Source: Eutreptiella sp. 'Long Island Sound 2002' (lineage: Eukaryota > Euglenozoa > Euglenophyceae > Eutreptiales > Eutreptiaceae). Taken from it: a DNA stretch of 64,000 nucleotides. The notes below the pieces were generated by a model. It saw nothing but the letters and a program-made list of their open reading frames with translations. It was not told the DNA's origin and made no database searches. Where the stretch lies: contig OZ038378.1 of assembly GCA_964036045.1 (NCBI GenBank), forward strand, positions 140,894,765 to 140,958,764. Direction: 5' to 3'. Position 1 is the first letter of the stretch. Every line of letters starts with the position of its first letter. Both the position numbers and the translations under genes were made by a program. Below, one piece after another: positions 10,366 through 22,607 of this stretch.

Positions 10366-13300
10366 TGCATTGCCTCACTGCCCTTGGGCAGTGGACAGTG
10401 CTACTCCTGCAATGCACTGCCTCACTGCCTGGGGGCAGCGGGCAGTGCAACTCCTGCAATGCACTGCCTCACTGCCCTAGGGGCAGTGGACAGTGCAACT
10501 CCTGCAATGTACTGCCTCACTGCCTGGGGGCAGTTAACAGTGCTACTCCTGCAATGCACTGCCTCACTGCCTGGGGGCAGCGGGCAGTGCAACTCCTGCA
10601 ATGCACTGCCTCACTGCCCAGGGGCAGTGGGCAGTGCAACTCCTGCAATGCACTGCCTCACTGCCCTAGGGGCAGTGGACAGTGCAACTCCTGCAATGTA
10701 CTGCCTCACTGCCTGGGGGCAGTGGGCAGTGCAACTCCTGCAATGCACTGCCTCACTGCCTGGGGGCAGCGGACAGTGCAACTCCTGCAATGCACTGCCT
10801 CACTGCCTGGGGGCAGTGGGCAGTGCAACTCCTGCAATGCACTGCCTCACTGCCTGGGGGCAGTGGGCAGTGCAACTCCTGCAATGCACTGCCTCACTGC
10901 CTGGGGGCAGTAGGCAGTGCAACTCCTGCAATGCACTGCCTCACTGCCTGGGGGCAGTGGGCAGTGCAACTCCTGCAATGCACTGCCTCACTGCCCTGGG
11001 GCAGTAGGCAGTGCAACTCCTACAATGTACTGCCTCACTGCCTTGGGGCAGTAGGCAGTGCAACTCGTGCAATGTACTGCCTCACTGCCTGGGGGCAGTG
11101 GGCAGTGCAACTCCTGCAATGCACTGCCTCACTGCCTGGGGGCAGTGGGCAGTGCAACTCCTGCAATGCACTGCCTCACTGCCTGGGGGCAGTGGGCGGT
11201 GCAACTCCTGCCATGCACTGCCTCACTGCCTGGGGGCAGTGGGCGGTGCAACTCCTGCCATGCACTGCCTCACTGCCTGGGGGCAGTGGACAGTGCAACT
11301 CCTGCAATGCACTGCCTCACTGCCTGGGGGCAGTGGGCAGTGCAACTCCTGCAATGCACTGCCTCACTGCCTGGGGGCAGTGGGCAGTGCAACTCCTGCA
11401 ATGCACTGCCTCACTGCCCTGGGGCAGTAGGCAGTGCAACTCCTACAATGTACTGCCTCACTGCCTTGGGGCAGTAGGCAGTGCTATTCGTGCAATGTAC
11501 TGCCTCACTGCCTGGGGGCAGTGGGCAGTGCAACTCCTGCAATGCACTGCCTCACTGCCTGGGGGCAGTGGGCAGTGCAACTCCTGCAATGCACTGCCTC
11601 ACTGCCTGGGGGCAGTGGACAGTGCAACTCCTGCAATGCACTACCTCACTGCCTGGGGGCAGTGGGCAGTGTAACTCCGACAATGCACTGCCTCACTGCC
11701 TGGGGGCAGTGGGCAGTGCAACTCCTGCAATGCACTGCCCCACTGCCTGGGGGCAGTGGGCAGTGCAACTCCTGCAATGCACTGCCTCACTGCCTGGGGG
11801 CAGTGGCCAGTGCAACTCCTGCAATGCACTGCCTCACTGCCCTGGGGCAGTACGCAGTGCAACTCCTGCAATGCACCGCCTCACTGCCTGGGGGCAGTGG
11901 GCGGTGCAACTCCTGCCATGCACTGCCTCACTGCCTGGGGGCAGTGGACAGTGCAACTCCTGCAATGCACTGCCTCACTGCCTGGGGGCAGTGGGCAGTG
12001 CAACTCCTGCAATGCACTGCCCCACTGCCTGGGGGCAGTGGGCAGTGCAACTCCTGCAATGCACTGCCTCACTGCCTGGGGGCAGTGGACAGTGCAACTC
12101 CTGCAATGTACTGCCTCACTGCCTGGGGGCAGTGGGCAGTGCAACTCCTGCATTCACTGCCTCACTGCCCTGGGGCAGTGGACAGTGCAACTCCTGCAAT
12201 GCACTGCCTCACTGCCTGGGGGCAGTGGGCAGTGCAACTCCTGCAATGCACTGCCTCACTGCCTGGGGGCAGTGGACAGTGCAACTCCTGCAATGCACTG
12301 CCCCACTGCCTGGGGGCAGTGGGCAGTGCAACTCCTGCCATGCACTGCCTCGCTGCCCTTGGGCAGTAGGCAGTGCAACTCCCGCAATGCACTGCCTCAC
12401 TGCCCGGGGGCAGTGGGCAGTGCAACTCCTGCAATGCACTGCCTCACTGCCCTGGGGCAGTAGGCAGTGCAACTCCTGCAATGCACTGCCTCACTGCCTG
12501 GGGGCAGTGGGCAGTGCAACTCCTGAAATGCACTGCCTCACTGCCTGGGGGCAGTGGGCAGTGCAACTCCCGCAATGCACTGCCTCACTGCCTGGGGGCA
12601 GTGGGCAGTGCAACTCCTGCAATGCAGTGCCTCACTGCCTGGGGCAGTAGGCAGTGCAACTCCTGCAATGTACTGCCGCACTGCCTGGGGGCAGTGGGCA
12701 GTGCAACTCCTGCAATGCACTGCCTCACTGCCTGGGGGCAGTAGGCAGTGCAACTCATGCAATGTACTGCCTCACTGCCTGGGGGCAGTGGGCAGTGCAA
12801 CTCCTGCAATGCACTGCCCCACTGCCTGGGGGCAGTGGGCAGTGCAACTCCTGCAATGCACTGCCTCACTGCCTGGGGGCAGAGGGCAGTGCAACTCCTG
12901 CAATGCACTGCCTCACTGCCTGGGGGCAGCGGGCAGTGCAACTCCTGCAATGCACTGCCTCACTGCCTGGGGGCAGTGGGCAGTGCAACTCCTGCAATGC
13001 ACTGCCTCACTGCCTGGGGGCAGTGGGCAGTGCAACTCCTGCAATGCACTGCCTCACTGCCTGGGGGCAGCGGACAGTGCAACTCCTGCAATGCACTGCC
13101 CCACTGCCTGGGGGCAGTGGGCAGTGCAACTCCTGCCATGCACTGCCTCACTGCCCTTGGGCAGTAGGCAGTGCAACTCCCGCAATGCACTGTCTCACTG
13201 CCTGGGGTCAGTGGGCAGTGCAACTCCTGCAATGCACTGCCTCACTGCCCTGGGGCAGTAGGCAGTGCAACTCCTGCAATGCACTGCCTCACTGCCTGGG

Positions 13301-16300
13301 GGCAGTGGGCAGTGCAACTCCTGAAATGCACTGCCTCACTGCCTGGGGGCAGTGGGCAGTGCAACTCCCGCAATGCACTGCCTCACTGCCTGGGGGCAGT
13401 GGGCAGTGCAACTCCTGCAATGCAGTGCCTCACTGCCTGGGGCAGTAGGCAGTGCAACTCCTGCAATGTACTGCCGCACTGCCTGGGGGCAGTGGGCAGT
13501 GCAACTCCTGCAATGCACTGCCTCACTGCCTGGGGGCAGTGGGCAGTGCAACTCCTGCAATGCACTGCCTCACTGCGTTGGGGCAGTAGGCAGTGCAACT
13601 CATGCAATGTACTGCCTCACTGCCTGGGGGCAGTGGGCAGTGCAACTCCTGCAATGCACTGCCCCACTGCCTGGGGGCAGTGGGCAGTGCAACTCCTGCA
13701 ATGCACTGCCTCACTGCCTGGGGGCAGCGGGCAGTGCAACTCCTGCAATGCACTGCCTCACTGCCTGGGGGCAGCGGGCAGTGCAACTCCTGCAATGCAC
13801 TGCCTCACTGCCTGGGGGCAGTGGGCAGTGCAACTCCTGCAATGCACTGCCTCACTGCCTGGGGGCAGTAGGCAGTGCAACTCGTGCAATGTACTGCCTC
13901 ACTGCCTGGGGGCAGTGGGCAGTGCAACTCCTGCAATGCACTGCCCCACTGCCTGGGGGCAGTGGGCAGTGCAACTCCTGCAATGCACTGCCTCACTGCC
14001 CTGGGGCAGTAGGCAGTGCAACTCCTGCAATGCACTGTCCCACTGTCTGGGGGCAGTGGGCAGTGCAACTCCTGCAATGCACTGTCCCACTGTCTGGGGG
14101 CAGTGGGCAGTGCAACTCCTGCAATGCACTGCCTCACTGCCCTGGGGCAGTACGCAGTGCAACTCCTGCAACGCACCGCCTCACTGCCTGGGGGCAGTGG
14201 GCGGTGCAACTCCTGCCATGCACTGCCTCACTGCCTGGGGGCAGTGGACAGTGCAACTCCTGCAATGCACTGCCTCACTGCATGGGGGCAGTGGGCAGTG
14301 CAACTCCTGCAATGCACTGCCCCACTGCCTGGGGGCAGTGGGCAGTGCAACTCCTGCAATGCACTGCCTCACTGCCTGGGGGCAGTGGACAGTGCAACTC
14401 CTGCAATGTACTGCCTCACTGCCTGGGGGGAGTGGGCAGTGCAACTCCTGCATTCACTGCCTCACTGCCCTAGGGGCAGTGGACAGTGCAACTCCTGCAA
14501 TGCACTGCCTCACTGCCTGGGGGCAGTGGGCAGTGCAACTCCTGCAATGCACTGCCTCACTGCCTCGGGGCAGCGGACAGTGCCACTCCTGCAATGCACT
14601 GCCCCACTGCCTGGGGGCAGTGGGCAGTGCAACTCCTGCCATGCACTGCCTCACTGCCCTTGGGCAGTAGGCAGTGCAACTCCCGCAATGCACTGCCTCA
14701 CTGCCTGGGGGCAGTGGGCAGTGCAACTCCTGCAATGCACTGCCTCACTGCCCTGGGGCAGTAGGCAGTGCAACTCCTACAATGTACTGCCTCACTGCCT
14801 GGGGGCAGTGGGCAGTGCAACTCCTGCAATGCACTGCCTCACTGCCTGGGGGCATTGGGCAGTGCAACTCCTGCAATGCACTGCCTCACAGCCCTTGGGC
14901 AGTAGGCAGTGCAACTCCCGCAATGCACTGCCTCACTGCCTGGGGGCAGTGGGCAGCGCAACTCCTGCAATGCACTGCCCCACTGCCTGGGGGCAGCGGA
15001 CAGTGCAACTCCTGCCATGCACTGCCCCACTGCCTGGGGGCAGTGGGCAGTGCAACTCCTGCCATGCACTGCCTCACTGCCCTTGGGCAGTAGGCAGTGC
15101 AACTCCCGCAATGCACTGCCTCACTGCCTGGGGCCAGTGGGCAGTGCAACTCCTGCAATGCACTGCCTCACTGCCTGGGGGCAGTAGGCAGTGCAACTCC
15201 TGCAATGCACTGCCTCACAGCCCTTGGGCAGTGGGCAGTGCAACTCCCGCAATGCACTGCCTCACTGCCTGGGGGCAGTGGACAGCGCAACTCCTGCAAT
15301 GCACTGCCTCACTGCCTGGGGGCAGTGGGAAGTGCAACTCCTGCAATGCACTGCCTCACTGCCTGGGGGCAGTGGGCAGTGCAACTCCTGCAATGCACTG
15401 CCTCACTGCCTGGGGTAGTAGGCAGTGCAACTCCTGCAATGTACTGCCGCACTGCCTGGGGGCAGTGGGCAGTGCAACTCCTGCAATGCACTGCCTCACT
15501 GCCTGGGGGCAGTGGGCAGTGCAACTCCTGCAATGCACTGCCTCACTGCCTGGGGGCAGTGGGCAGTGCAACTCCTGCAATGCACTGCCTCACTGCGTTG
15601 GGGCAGTAGGCAGTGCAACTCGTGCAATGTTCTGCCTCACTGCCTGGGGGCAGTGGGCAGTGCAACTCCTGCAATGCACTGCCCCACTGCCTGGGGGCAG
15701 TGGGCAGTGCAACTCCTGCAATGTACTGCCGCACTGCCTGGGGGCAGTGGGCAGTGCAACTCCTGCAATGCACTGCCTCACTGCCTGGGGGCAGTGGGCA
15801 GTGCAACTCCTGCAATGCACTGCCTCACTGCCTGGGGGCAGTGGGCAGTGCAACTCCTGCAATGCACTGCCTCACTGCCTTGGGGCAGTAGGCAGTGCAA
15901 CTCGTGCAATGTACTGCCTCACTGCCTGGGGGCAGTGGGCAGTGCAACTCCTGCAATGCACTGCCTCACTGCCTGGGGGCAGTGGGCAGTGCAACTCCTG
16001 CAATGCACTGCCTCACTGCCCTGGGGCAGTGGGCAGTGCAACTCCTGCAATGCACTGCCTCACTGCCTGGGGGCAGTGGGAAGTGCAACTCCTGCAATGC
16101 ACTGCCTCGCTGCCTGGGGGCAGTGGACAGCGCAACTCCTGCAATGCACCGCCTCACTGCCTGGGGGCAGTGGGCAGTGCAACTCCTGCCATGCACTGCC
16201 TCACTGCCCTTGGGCGGTAGGCAGTGCAACTCCCGCAATGCACTGCCTCACTGCCTGGGGGCAGTGGGCAGTGCAACTCCTGCAATTCACTGCCCCACTG

Positions 16301-19300
16301 CCTGGGGGCAGTGGGCAGTGCAACTCCTGCAATGCACTGCCTCACTGCCCTGGGGCAGTAGGCAGTGCAACTCCTACAATTTACTGCCTGCCTGACTGCC
16401 TGGGGGCAGTGGGCAGTGCAACTCCTGCAATGCACTGCCTCACTGCCTGGGGGCAGTGGGCAGTGCAACTCCTGCAATGCACTGCCTCACAGCCCTTGGG
16501 CAGTAGGCAGTGCAACTGCCGCAATGCACTGCCTCACTGCCTGGGGGCAGTGGACAGTGCAACTCCTGCAATGCACTGCCTCACTGCCTGGGGGCAGTGG
16601 GCAGTGCAACTCCTGCAATGCAGTGCCTCACTGCCCTGGGGCAGTAGGCAGTGCAACTCCTGCAATGTACTGCCTCACTGCCTGGGGGCAGTGGGCAGTG
16701 CAACTCCTGCAATGCACTGCCTCACTGCCTGGGGGCAGTGGGCAGTGCAACTCCTGCAATGCACTGCCTCAATGACTTGGGGCAGTAGGCAGTGCAACTC
16801 GTGCAATGTACTGCCTCACTGCCTGGGGGCAGTGGGCAGTGCAACTCCTGCAATGCACTGCCTCACTGCCCTGGGGCAGTAGGCAGTGCAACTCCTGCAA
16901 TGCACTGCCTCACTGCCCGGGGGCAGTGGGAAGTGCAACTCCTGCAATGCACTGCCTCGCTGCCTGGGGGCAGTGGACAGCGCAACTCCTGCAATGCACC
17001 GCCTCACTGCCTGGGGGCAGTGGGCCGTGCAACTCCTGCAATGCACTGCCTCACTGCCCTGGGGGCAGTAGACAGTGCAACTCCTGCAATGCACTGCCTC
17101 ACTGCCTGGGGGCAGTGGACAGTGCAACTCCTGCAATGCACTGCCCCACTGCCTGGGGGCAGTGGGCAGTGCAACTCCTGCAATGCACTGCCTCACTGCC
17201 TGGGGGCAGCGGGCAGTGCAACTCCTGCAATGCACTGCCTCACTGCCTGGGGGCAGTGGGCAGTGCAACTCCTGCAATGCACCGCCCCACTGCCTGGGGG
17301 CAGTGGGCAGTGCAACTCCTGCAATGCACTGCCTCACTGCCTGGGGGCAGTGGGCAGTGCAACTCCTGCAATGCACTGCCTCACTGCCCTAGGGGCAGTG
17401 GACAGCGCAACTCCTGCAATGCACCGCCTCACTGCCTGGGGGCAGTGGGCAGTGCAACTCCTGCAATGCACTGCCTCACTGCCCTGGGGCAGTGGCCAGT
17501 GCAACTCCTGCAATGCACTGCCTCACTGCCCTGGGGGCAGTGGGCAGTGCAACTCCTGCAATGCACTGCCTCACTGCCCTGGGGCAGTAGGCAGTGCAAC
17601 TCCTGCAATGCACTGCCTCACTGCCTGGGGGCAGTGGGAAGTGCAACTCCTGCAATGCACTGCCTCACTGCCTGGGGGCAGTGGACAGCGCAACTGCCGC
17701 AATGCACTGCCTCACTGCCTGGGGGCAGTGGGCAGTGCAACTCCTGCAATGCACCGCCCCACTGCCTGGGGGCAGTGGGCAGTGCAACTCCTGCAATGCA
17801 CTGCCTCACTGCCTGGGGGCAGTGGACAGTGCAACTCCTGCAATGCACTGCCTCACTGCCTGGGGGCATTGGGTAGTGCAACTCCTGCAATGCACTGCGT
17901 CACTGCCTGGGGGCAGTGAGCAGTGCAACTCCTGCAATGCACTGCCTCACTGCCTGGGGGCAGTGGGCAGTGCAACTCCTGTGATGCACTGCCTCACTGC
18001 CCTGGGGGCAGTGGGCAGTGCAACTCCTGCAATGCACTGCCTCACTGCCTGGGGGCAGTGGGCAGTGCAACTCCTGCAATGCACTGCCTCACTGCCCTAG
18101 GGGCAGTGGGCAGTGCAACTCCTGCAATGCACTGCCTCACTGCCTGGGGGCAGTGGGCAGTGCAACTCCTGCAATGCACTGCCTCACTGCCTGGGGGCAG
18201 TGGGCAGTGCAACTCCTGCAATGCACCGCCCCACTGCCTGGGGGCAGTGGGCGGTGCAACTCCTGCAATGCACTGCCTCACTGCCTGGGGGCAGTGGACA
18301 GTGCAACTCCTGCAATGCACTGCCTCACTGCCTGGGGGCAGTGGACAGTGCAACTCCTGCAATGCACTGCCTCACTGCCTGGGGGCAGTGAGCAGTGCAA
18401 CTCCTGCAATGCACTGCCTCACTGCCTGGGGGCAGTGGGCAGTGCAACTCCTGTGATGCACTGCCTCACTGCCCTGGGGGCAGTGGGCAGTGCAACTCCT
18501 GCAATGCACTGCCTCACTGCCTGGGGGCAGTGGGCAGTGCAACTCCTGCAATGCACTGCCTCACTGCCCTAGGGGCAGTGGACAGCGCAACTCCTGCAAT
18601 GCACTGCCTCACTGCCTGGGGGCAGTGGGCAGTGCAACTCCTGCAATGCACTGCCTCACTGCCCTGGGGGCAGTAGACAGTGCAACTCCTGCAATGCACT
18701 GCCTCACTGCCTGGGGGCAGTGGACAGTGCAACTCCTGCAATGCACCGCCCCACTGCCTGGGGGCAGTGGGCAGTGCAACTCCTGCAATGCACTGCCTCA
18801 CTGCCCTGGGGCAGTAGGCAGTGCAACTCCTGCAATGCACCGCCCCACTGCCTGGGGGCAGTGGGCAGTGCAACTCCTGCAATGCACTGCCTCACTGCCC
18901 TGGGGCAGTAGGCAGTGCAACTCCTGCAATGCACCGCCCCACTGCCTGGGGGCAGTGGGCAGTGCAACTCCTGCAATGCACTGCCTCACTGGCCCAGGGG
19001 CAGTGGACAGCGCAACTCCTGCAATGCACCGCCTCACTGCCTGGGGGCAGTGGGCAGTGCAACTCCTGCAATGCACTGCCTCACTGCCCTGGGGGCAGTA
19101 GACAGTGCAACTCCTGCAATGCACTGCCTCACTGCCTGGGGGCAGTGGACAGTGCAACTCCTGCAATGCACTGCCCCACTGCCTGGGGGCAGTGGGCAGT
19201 GCAACTCCTGCAATGCACTGCCTCACTGCCTGGGGGCAGTGGGCAGTGCAACTCCTGCAATGCACTGCCTCACTGCCCTGGGGGCAGTAGACAGTGCAAC

Positions 19301-22300
19301 TCCTGCAATGCACTGCCTCACTGCCTGGGGGCAGTGGGCAGTGCAACTCCTGCAATGCACTGCCCCACTGTCTGGGGGCAGTGGGCAGTGCAACTCCTGC
19401 AATGCACTGCCTCACTGCCCTGGGGCAGTAGGCAGTGCAACTCCTGCAATGCACCGCCCCACTGCCTGGGGGCAGTGGGCGGTGCAACTCCTGCAATGCA
19501 CTGCCTCACTGCCTGGGGTCAGTGGACAGTGCAACTCGTGCAATGCACTGCCTCACTGCCTGGGGGCAGTGGGAAGTGCAACTCCTGCAATGCACTGCCT
19601 CACTGCCTGGGGGCAGTGGGCAGTGCAACTCCTGCAATGCACTGCCTCACTGCCCTAGGGGCAGTGGACAGCGCAACTCCTGCAATGCACCGCCTCACTG
19701 CCTGGGGGCAGTGGGCAGTGCAACTCCTGCAATGCACTGCCTCACTGCCCTGGGGGCAGTAGACAGTGCAACTCCTGCAATGCACTGCCTCACTGCCTGG
19801 GGGCAGTGGACAGTGCAACTCCTGCAATGCACTGCCCCACTGCCTGGGGGCAGTGGGCAGTGCAACTCCTGCAATGCACTGCCTCACTGCCTGGGGGCAG
19901 TGGGCAGTGCAACTCCTGCAATGCACCGCCCCACTGCCTGGGGGCAGTGGACAGTGCAACTCCTGCAATGCACCGCCTCACTGCCTGGGGGCAGTGGGAA
20001 GTGCAACTCCTGCAATGCACTGCCTCACTGCCTGGGGGCAGTGGGCAGTGCAACTCCCGCAATGCACTGCCTCACTGCCTGGGGGCAGTGGGCAGTGCAA
20101 CTCCTGCGATGCACTGCCTCACTGCCCTGGGGCAGTAGGCAGTGCAACTCCTGCAATGCACTGCCTCACTGCCTGGGGGCAGTGGATAGTGCAATTCCTG
20201 CAATGTACTGCCTCGCTGCCTGGGGGCAGTAGGCAGTGCAACTGCTGCAATGCACTGCCTCACTGCCTGGGGGCAGTGGGCAGTGCAACTCCTGCAATGC
20301 ACTGCCTCACTGCCTGGGGGCAGTGGGCAGTGCAACTCCTGCAATGCACCGCCCCACTGCCTGGGGGCAGTGGGCAGTGCAACTCCTGCAATGCACTGCC
20401 TCACTGCCTGGGGGCAGTGGACAGTGCAACTCCTGCAATGCACTGCCTCACTGCCTGGGGGCAGTGGACAGTGCAACTCCTGCAATGCACTGCCTCACTG
20501 CCTGGGGGCAGTGAGCAGTGCAACTCCTGCAATGCACTGCCTCACTGCCTGGGGGCAGTGGGCAGTGCAACTCCTGTGATGCACTGCCTCACTGCCCTGG
20601 GGGCAGTGGGCAGTGCAACTCCTGCAATGCACTGCCTCACTGCCTGGGGGCAGTGGGCAGTGCAACTCCTGCAATGCACTGCCTCACTGCCCTAGGGGCA
20701 GTGGACAGCGCAACTCCTGCAATGCACCGCCTCACTGCCTGGGGGCACTGGGCAGTGCAACTCCTGCAATGCACTGCCTCACTGCCCTGGGGGCAGTAGA
20801 CAGTGCAACTCCTGCAATGCACTGCCTCACTGCCTGGGGGCAGTGGGCAGTGCAACTCATGCAATGCACTGCCTCACTGCCCTGGGGCAGTAGGCAGTGC
20901 AACTCCTGCAATGCACCGCCCCACTGCCTGGGGGCAGTGGGCAGTGCAACTCCTGCAATGCACTGCCTCACTGCCCTGGGGCAGTAGGCAGTGCAACTCC
21001 TGCAATGCACCGCCCCACTGCCTGGGGGCAGTGGGCGGTGCAACTCCTGCAATGCACTGCCTCACTGCCCTAGGGGCAGTGGACAGCGCAACTCCTGCAA
21101 TGCACCGCCTCACTGCCTGGGGGCAGTGGGCAGTGCAAGTACTGCAATGCACTGCCTCACTGCCCTGGGGGCAGTAGACAGTGCAACTCCTGCAATGCAC
21201 TGCCTCACTGCCTGGGGGCAGTGGACAGTGCAACTCCTGCAATGCACTGCCTCACTGCCTGGGGGCAGTGGGCAGTGCAACTCCTGCAATGCACTGCCTC
21301 ACTGCCTGGGGGCAGTGGGCAGTGCAACTCCTGCAATGCACTGCCTCACTGCCCTGGGGGCAGTAGACAGTGCAACTCCTGCAATGCACTGCCTCACTGC
21401 CTGGGGGCAGTGGGCAGTGCAACTCCTGCAATGCACTGCCTCACTGCCCTGGGGCAGTAGGCAGTGCAACTCCTGCAATGCACCGCCCCACTGCCTGGGG
21501 GCAGTGGGCAGTGCAACTCCTGCAATGCACTGCCTCACTGCCTGGGGTCAGTGGACAGTGCAACTCGTGCAATGCACTGCCTCACTGCCTGGGGGCAGTG
21601 GGAAGTGCAACTCCTGCAATGCACTGCCTCACTGCCTGGGGGCAGTGGGCAGTGCAACTCCTGCAATGCACTGCCTCACTGCCCTAGGGGCAGTGGACAG
21701 CGCAACTCCTGCAATGCACTGCCTCACTGCCTGGGGGCAGTGGACAGTGCAACTCCTGCAATGCACTGCCCCACTGCCTGGGGGCAGTGGGCAGTGCAAC
21801 TCCTGCAATGCACTGCCTCACTGCCTGGGGGCAGTGGGCAGTGCAACTCCTGCAATGCACCGCCCCACTGCCTGGGGGCAGTGGACAGTGCAACTCCTGC
21901 AATGCACTGCATCACTGCCTGGGGGCAGTGGACAGTGCAACTCCTGCAATGCACCGCCTCACTGCCTGGGGGCAGTGGGAAGTGCAACTCCTGCAATGCA
22001 CTGCCTCACTGCCTGGGGGCAGTGGGCAGTGCAACTCCCGCAATGCACTGCCTCACTGCCTGGGGGCAGTGGGCAGTGCAACTCCTGCGATGCACTGCCT
22101 CACTGCCCTGGGGCAGTAGGCAGTGCAAGTACTGCAATGCACTGCCTCACTGCCTGGGGGCAGTGGATAGTGCAATTCCTGCAATGTACTGCCTCGCTGC
22201 CTGGGGGCAGTAGGCAGTGCAACTGCTGCAATGCACTGCCTCACTGCCTGGGGGCAGTGGGCAGTGCAACTCCTGCAATGCACTGCCTCACTGCCTGGGG

Positions 22301-22360
22301 GCAGTGGACAGTGCAACTCCTGCAATGCACTGCCTCACTGCCTGGGGGCAGTGGGCAGTG
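10366..22360 (+). repeat. 47-bp hairpin satellite array 1, about 255 units
   Basis: Almost perfect 47-bp periodicity over 12 kb. Each unit contains CACTGCC and GGCAGTG flanking a 4-base apex, plus GCAGTGCA and TGCACTGC around a 10-base loop, so two competing hairpins can form per unit. Because 47 is not a multiple of three, three units give a 47-residue translated period, and units lack stops in most frames. The frames of up to 734 codons on + and 232 on - are therefore artefacts. Segmental duplications occur inside, for example a 798-bp one (about 12378 and 13176). No gene is present. Confidence 0.97.
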
Positions 22361-22408
22361 GTGTGGTGCGGTGCGGTGTGGTGTGCTGTGGTGTGGTGTG
22401 GTGTGGTG
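22361..22408 (+). repeat. short GGTG[T/C] pentamer array
   Basis: About nine pentamers with mixed GGTGT and GGTGC copies separate satellite array 1 from the second linker copy. Confidence 0.85.
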
Positions 22409-22607
22409 TGCCGACGAAGGCAATGGCCGGGATGAATACCCACGGGTACAGGTAAACGGGCGGGGCTGTGTGTGTGGCGTGCGCGCTGTGTGTAAGTGTG
22501 TTGTTGCATAGCCGGACCAGTGCACTCCCGCACTTGGCCGGCACTGCTCTGCCGACGCCCGTGCGCAGTCACACAGGGTCTCATTGGTCCACTGCACCCT
22601 GCGTGCA
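22409..22607 (+). repeat. linker copy 2 with extended tail
   Basis: Related to the linker at 10259 but with a short internal deletion (GCCGACGAAGGCAATGGCC). It extends through GCCGGACCAGTGCACTC to TGCACCCTGCGTGCA before satellite begins. The same extension is present in the copy at 35554 but not in the one at 10259. Confidence 0.85.

Noticed and set aside
14016-16220. 734-codon plus-strand frame in satellite array 1
   Set aside because: Pure 47-bp repeat; overlapping frames on both strands give similar products and the frame follows unit length, not selection.
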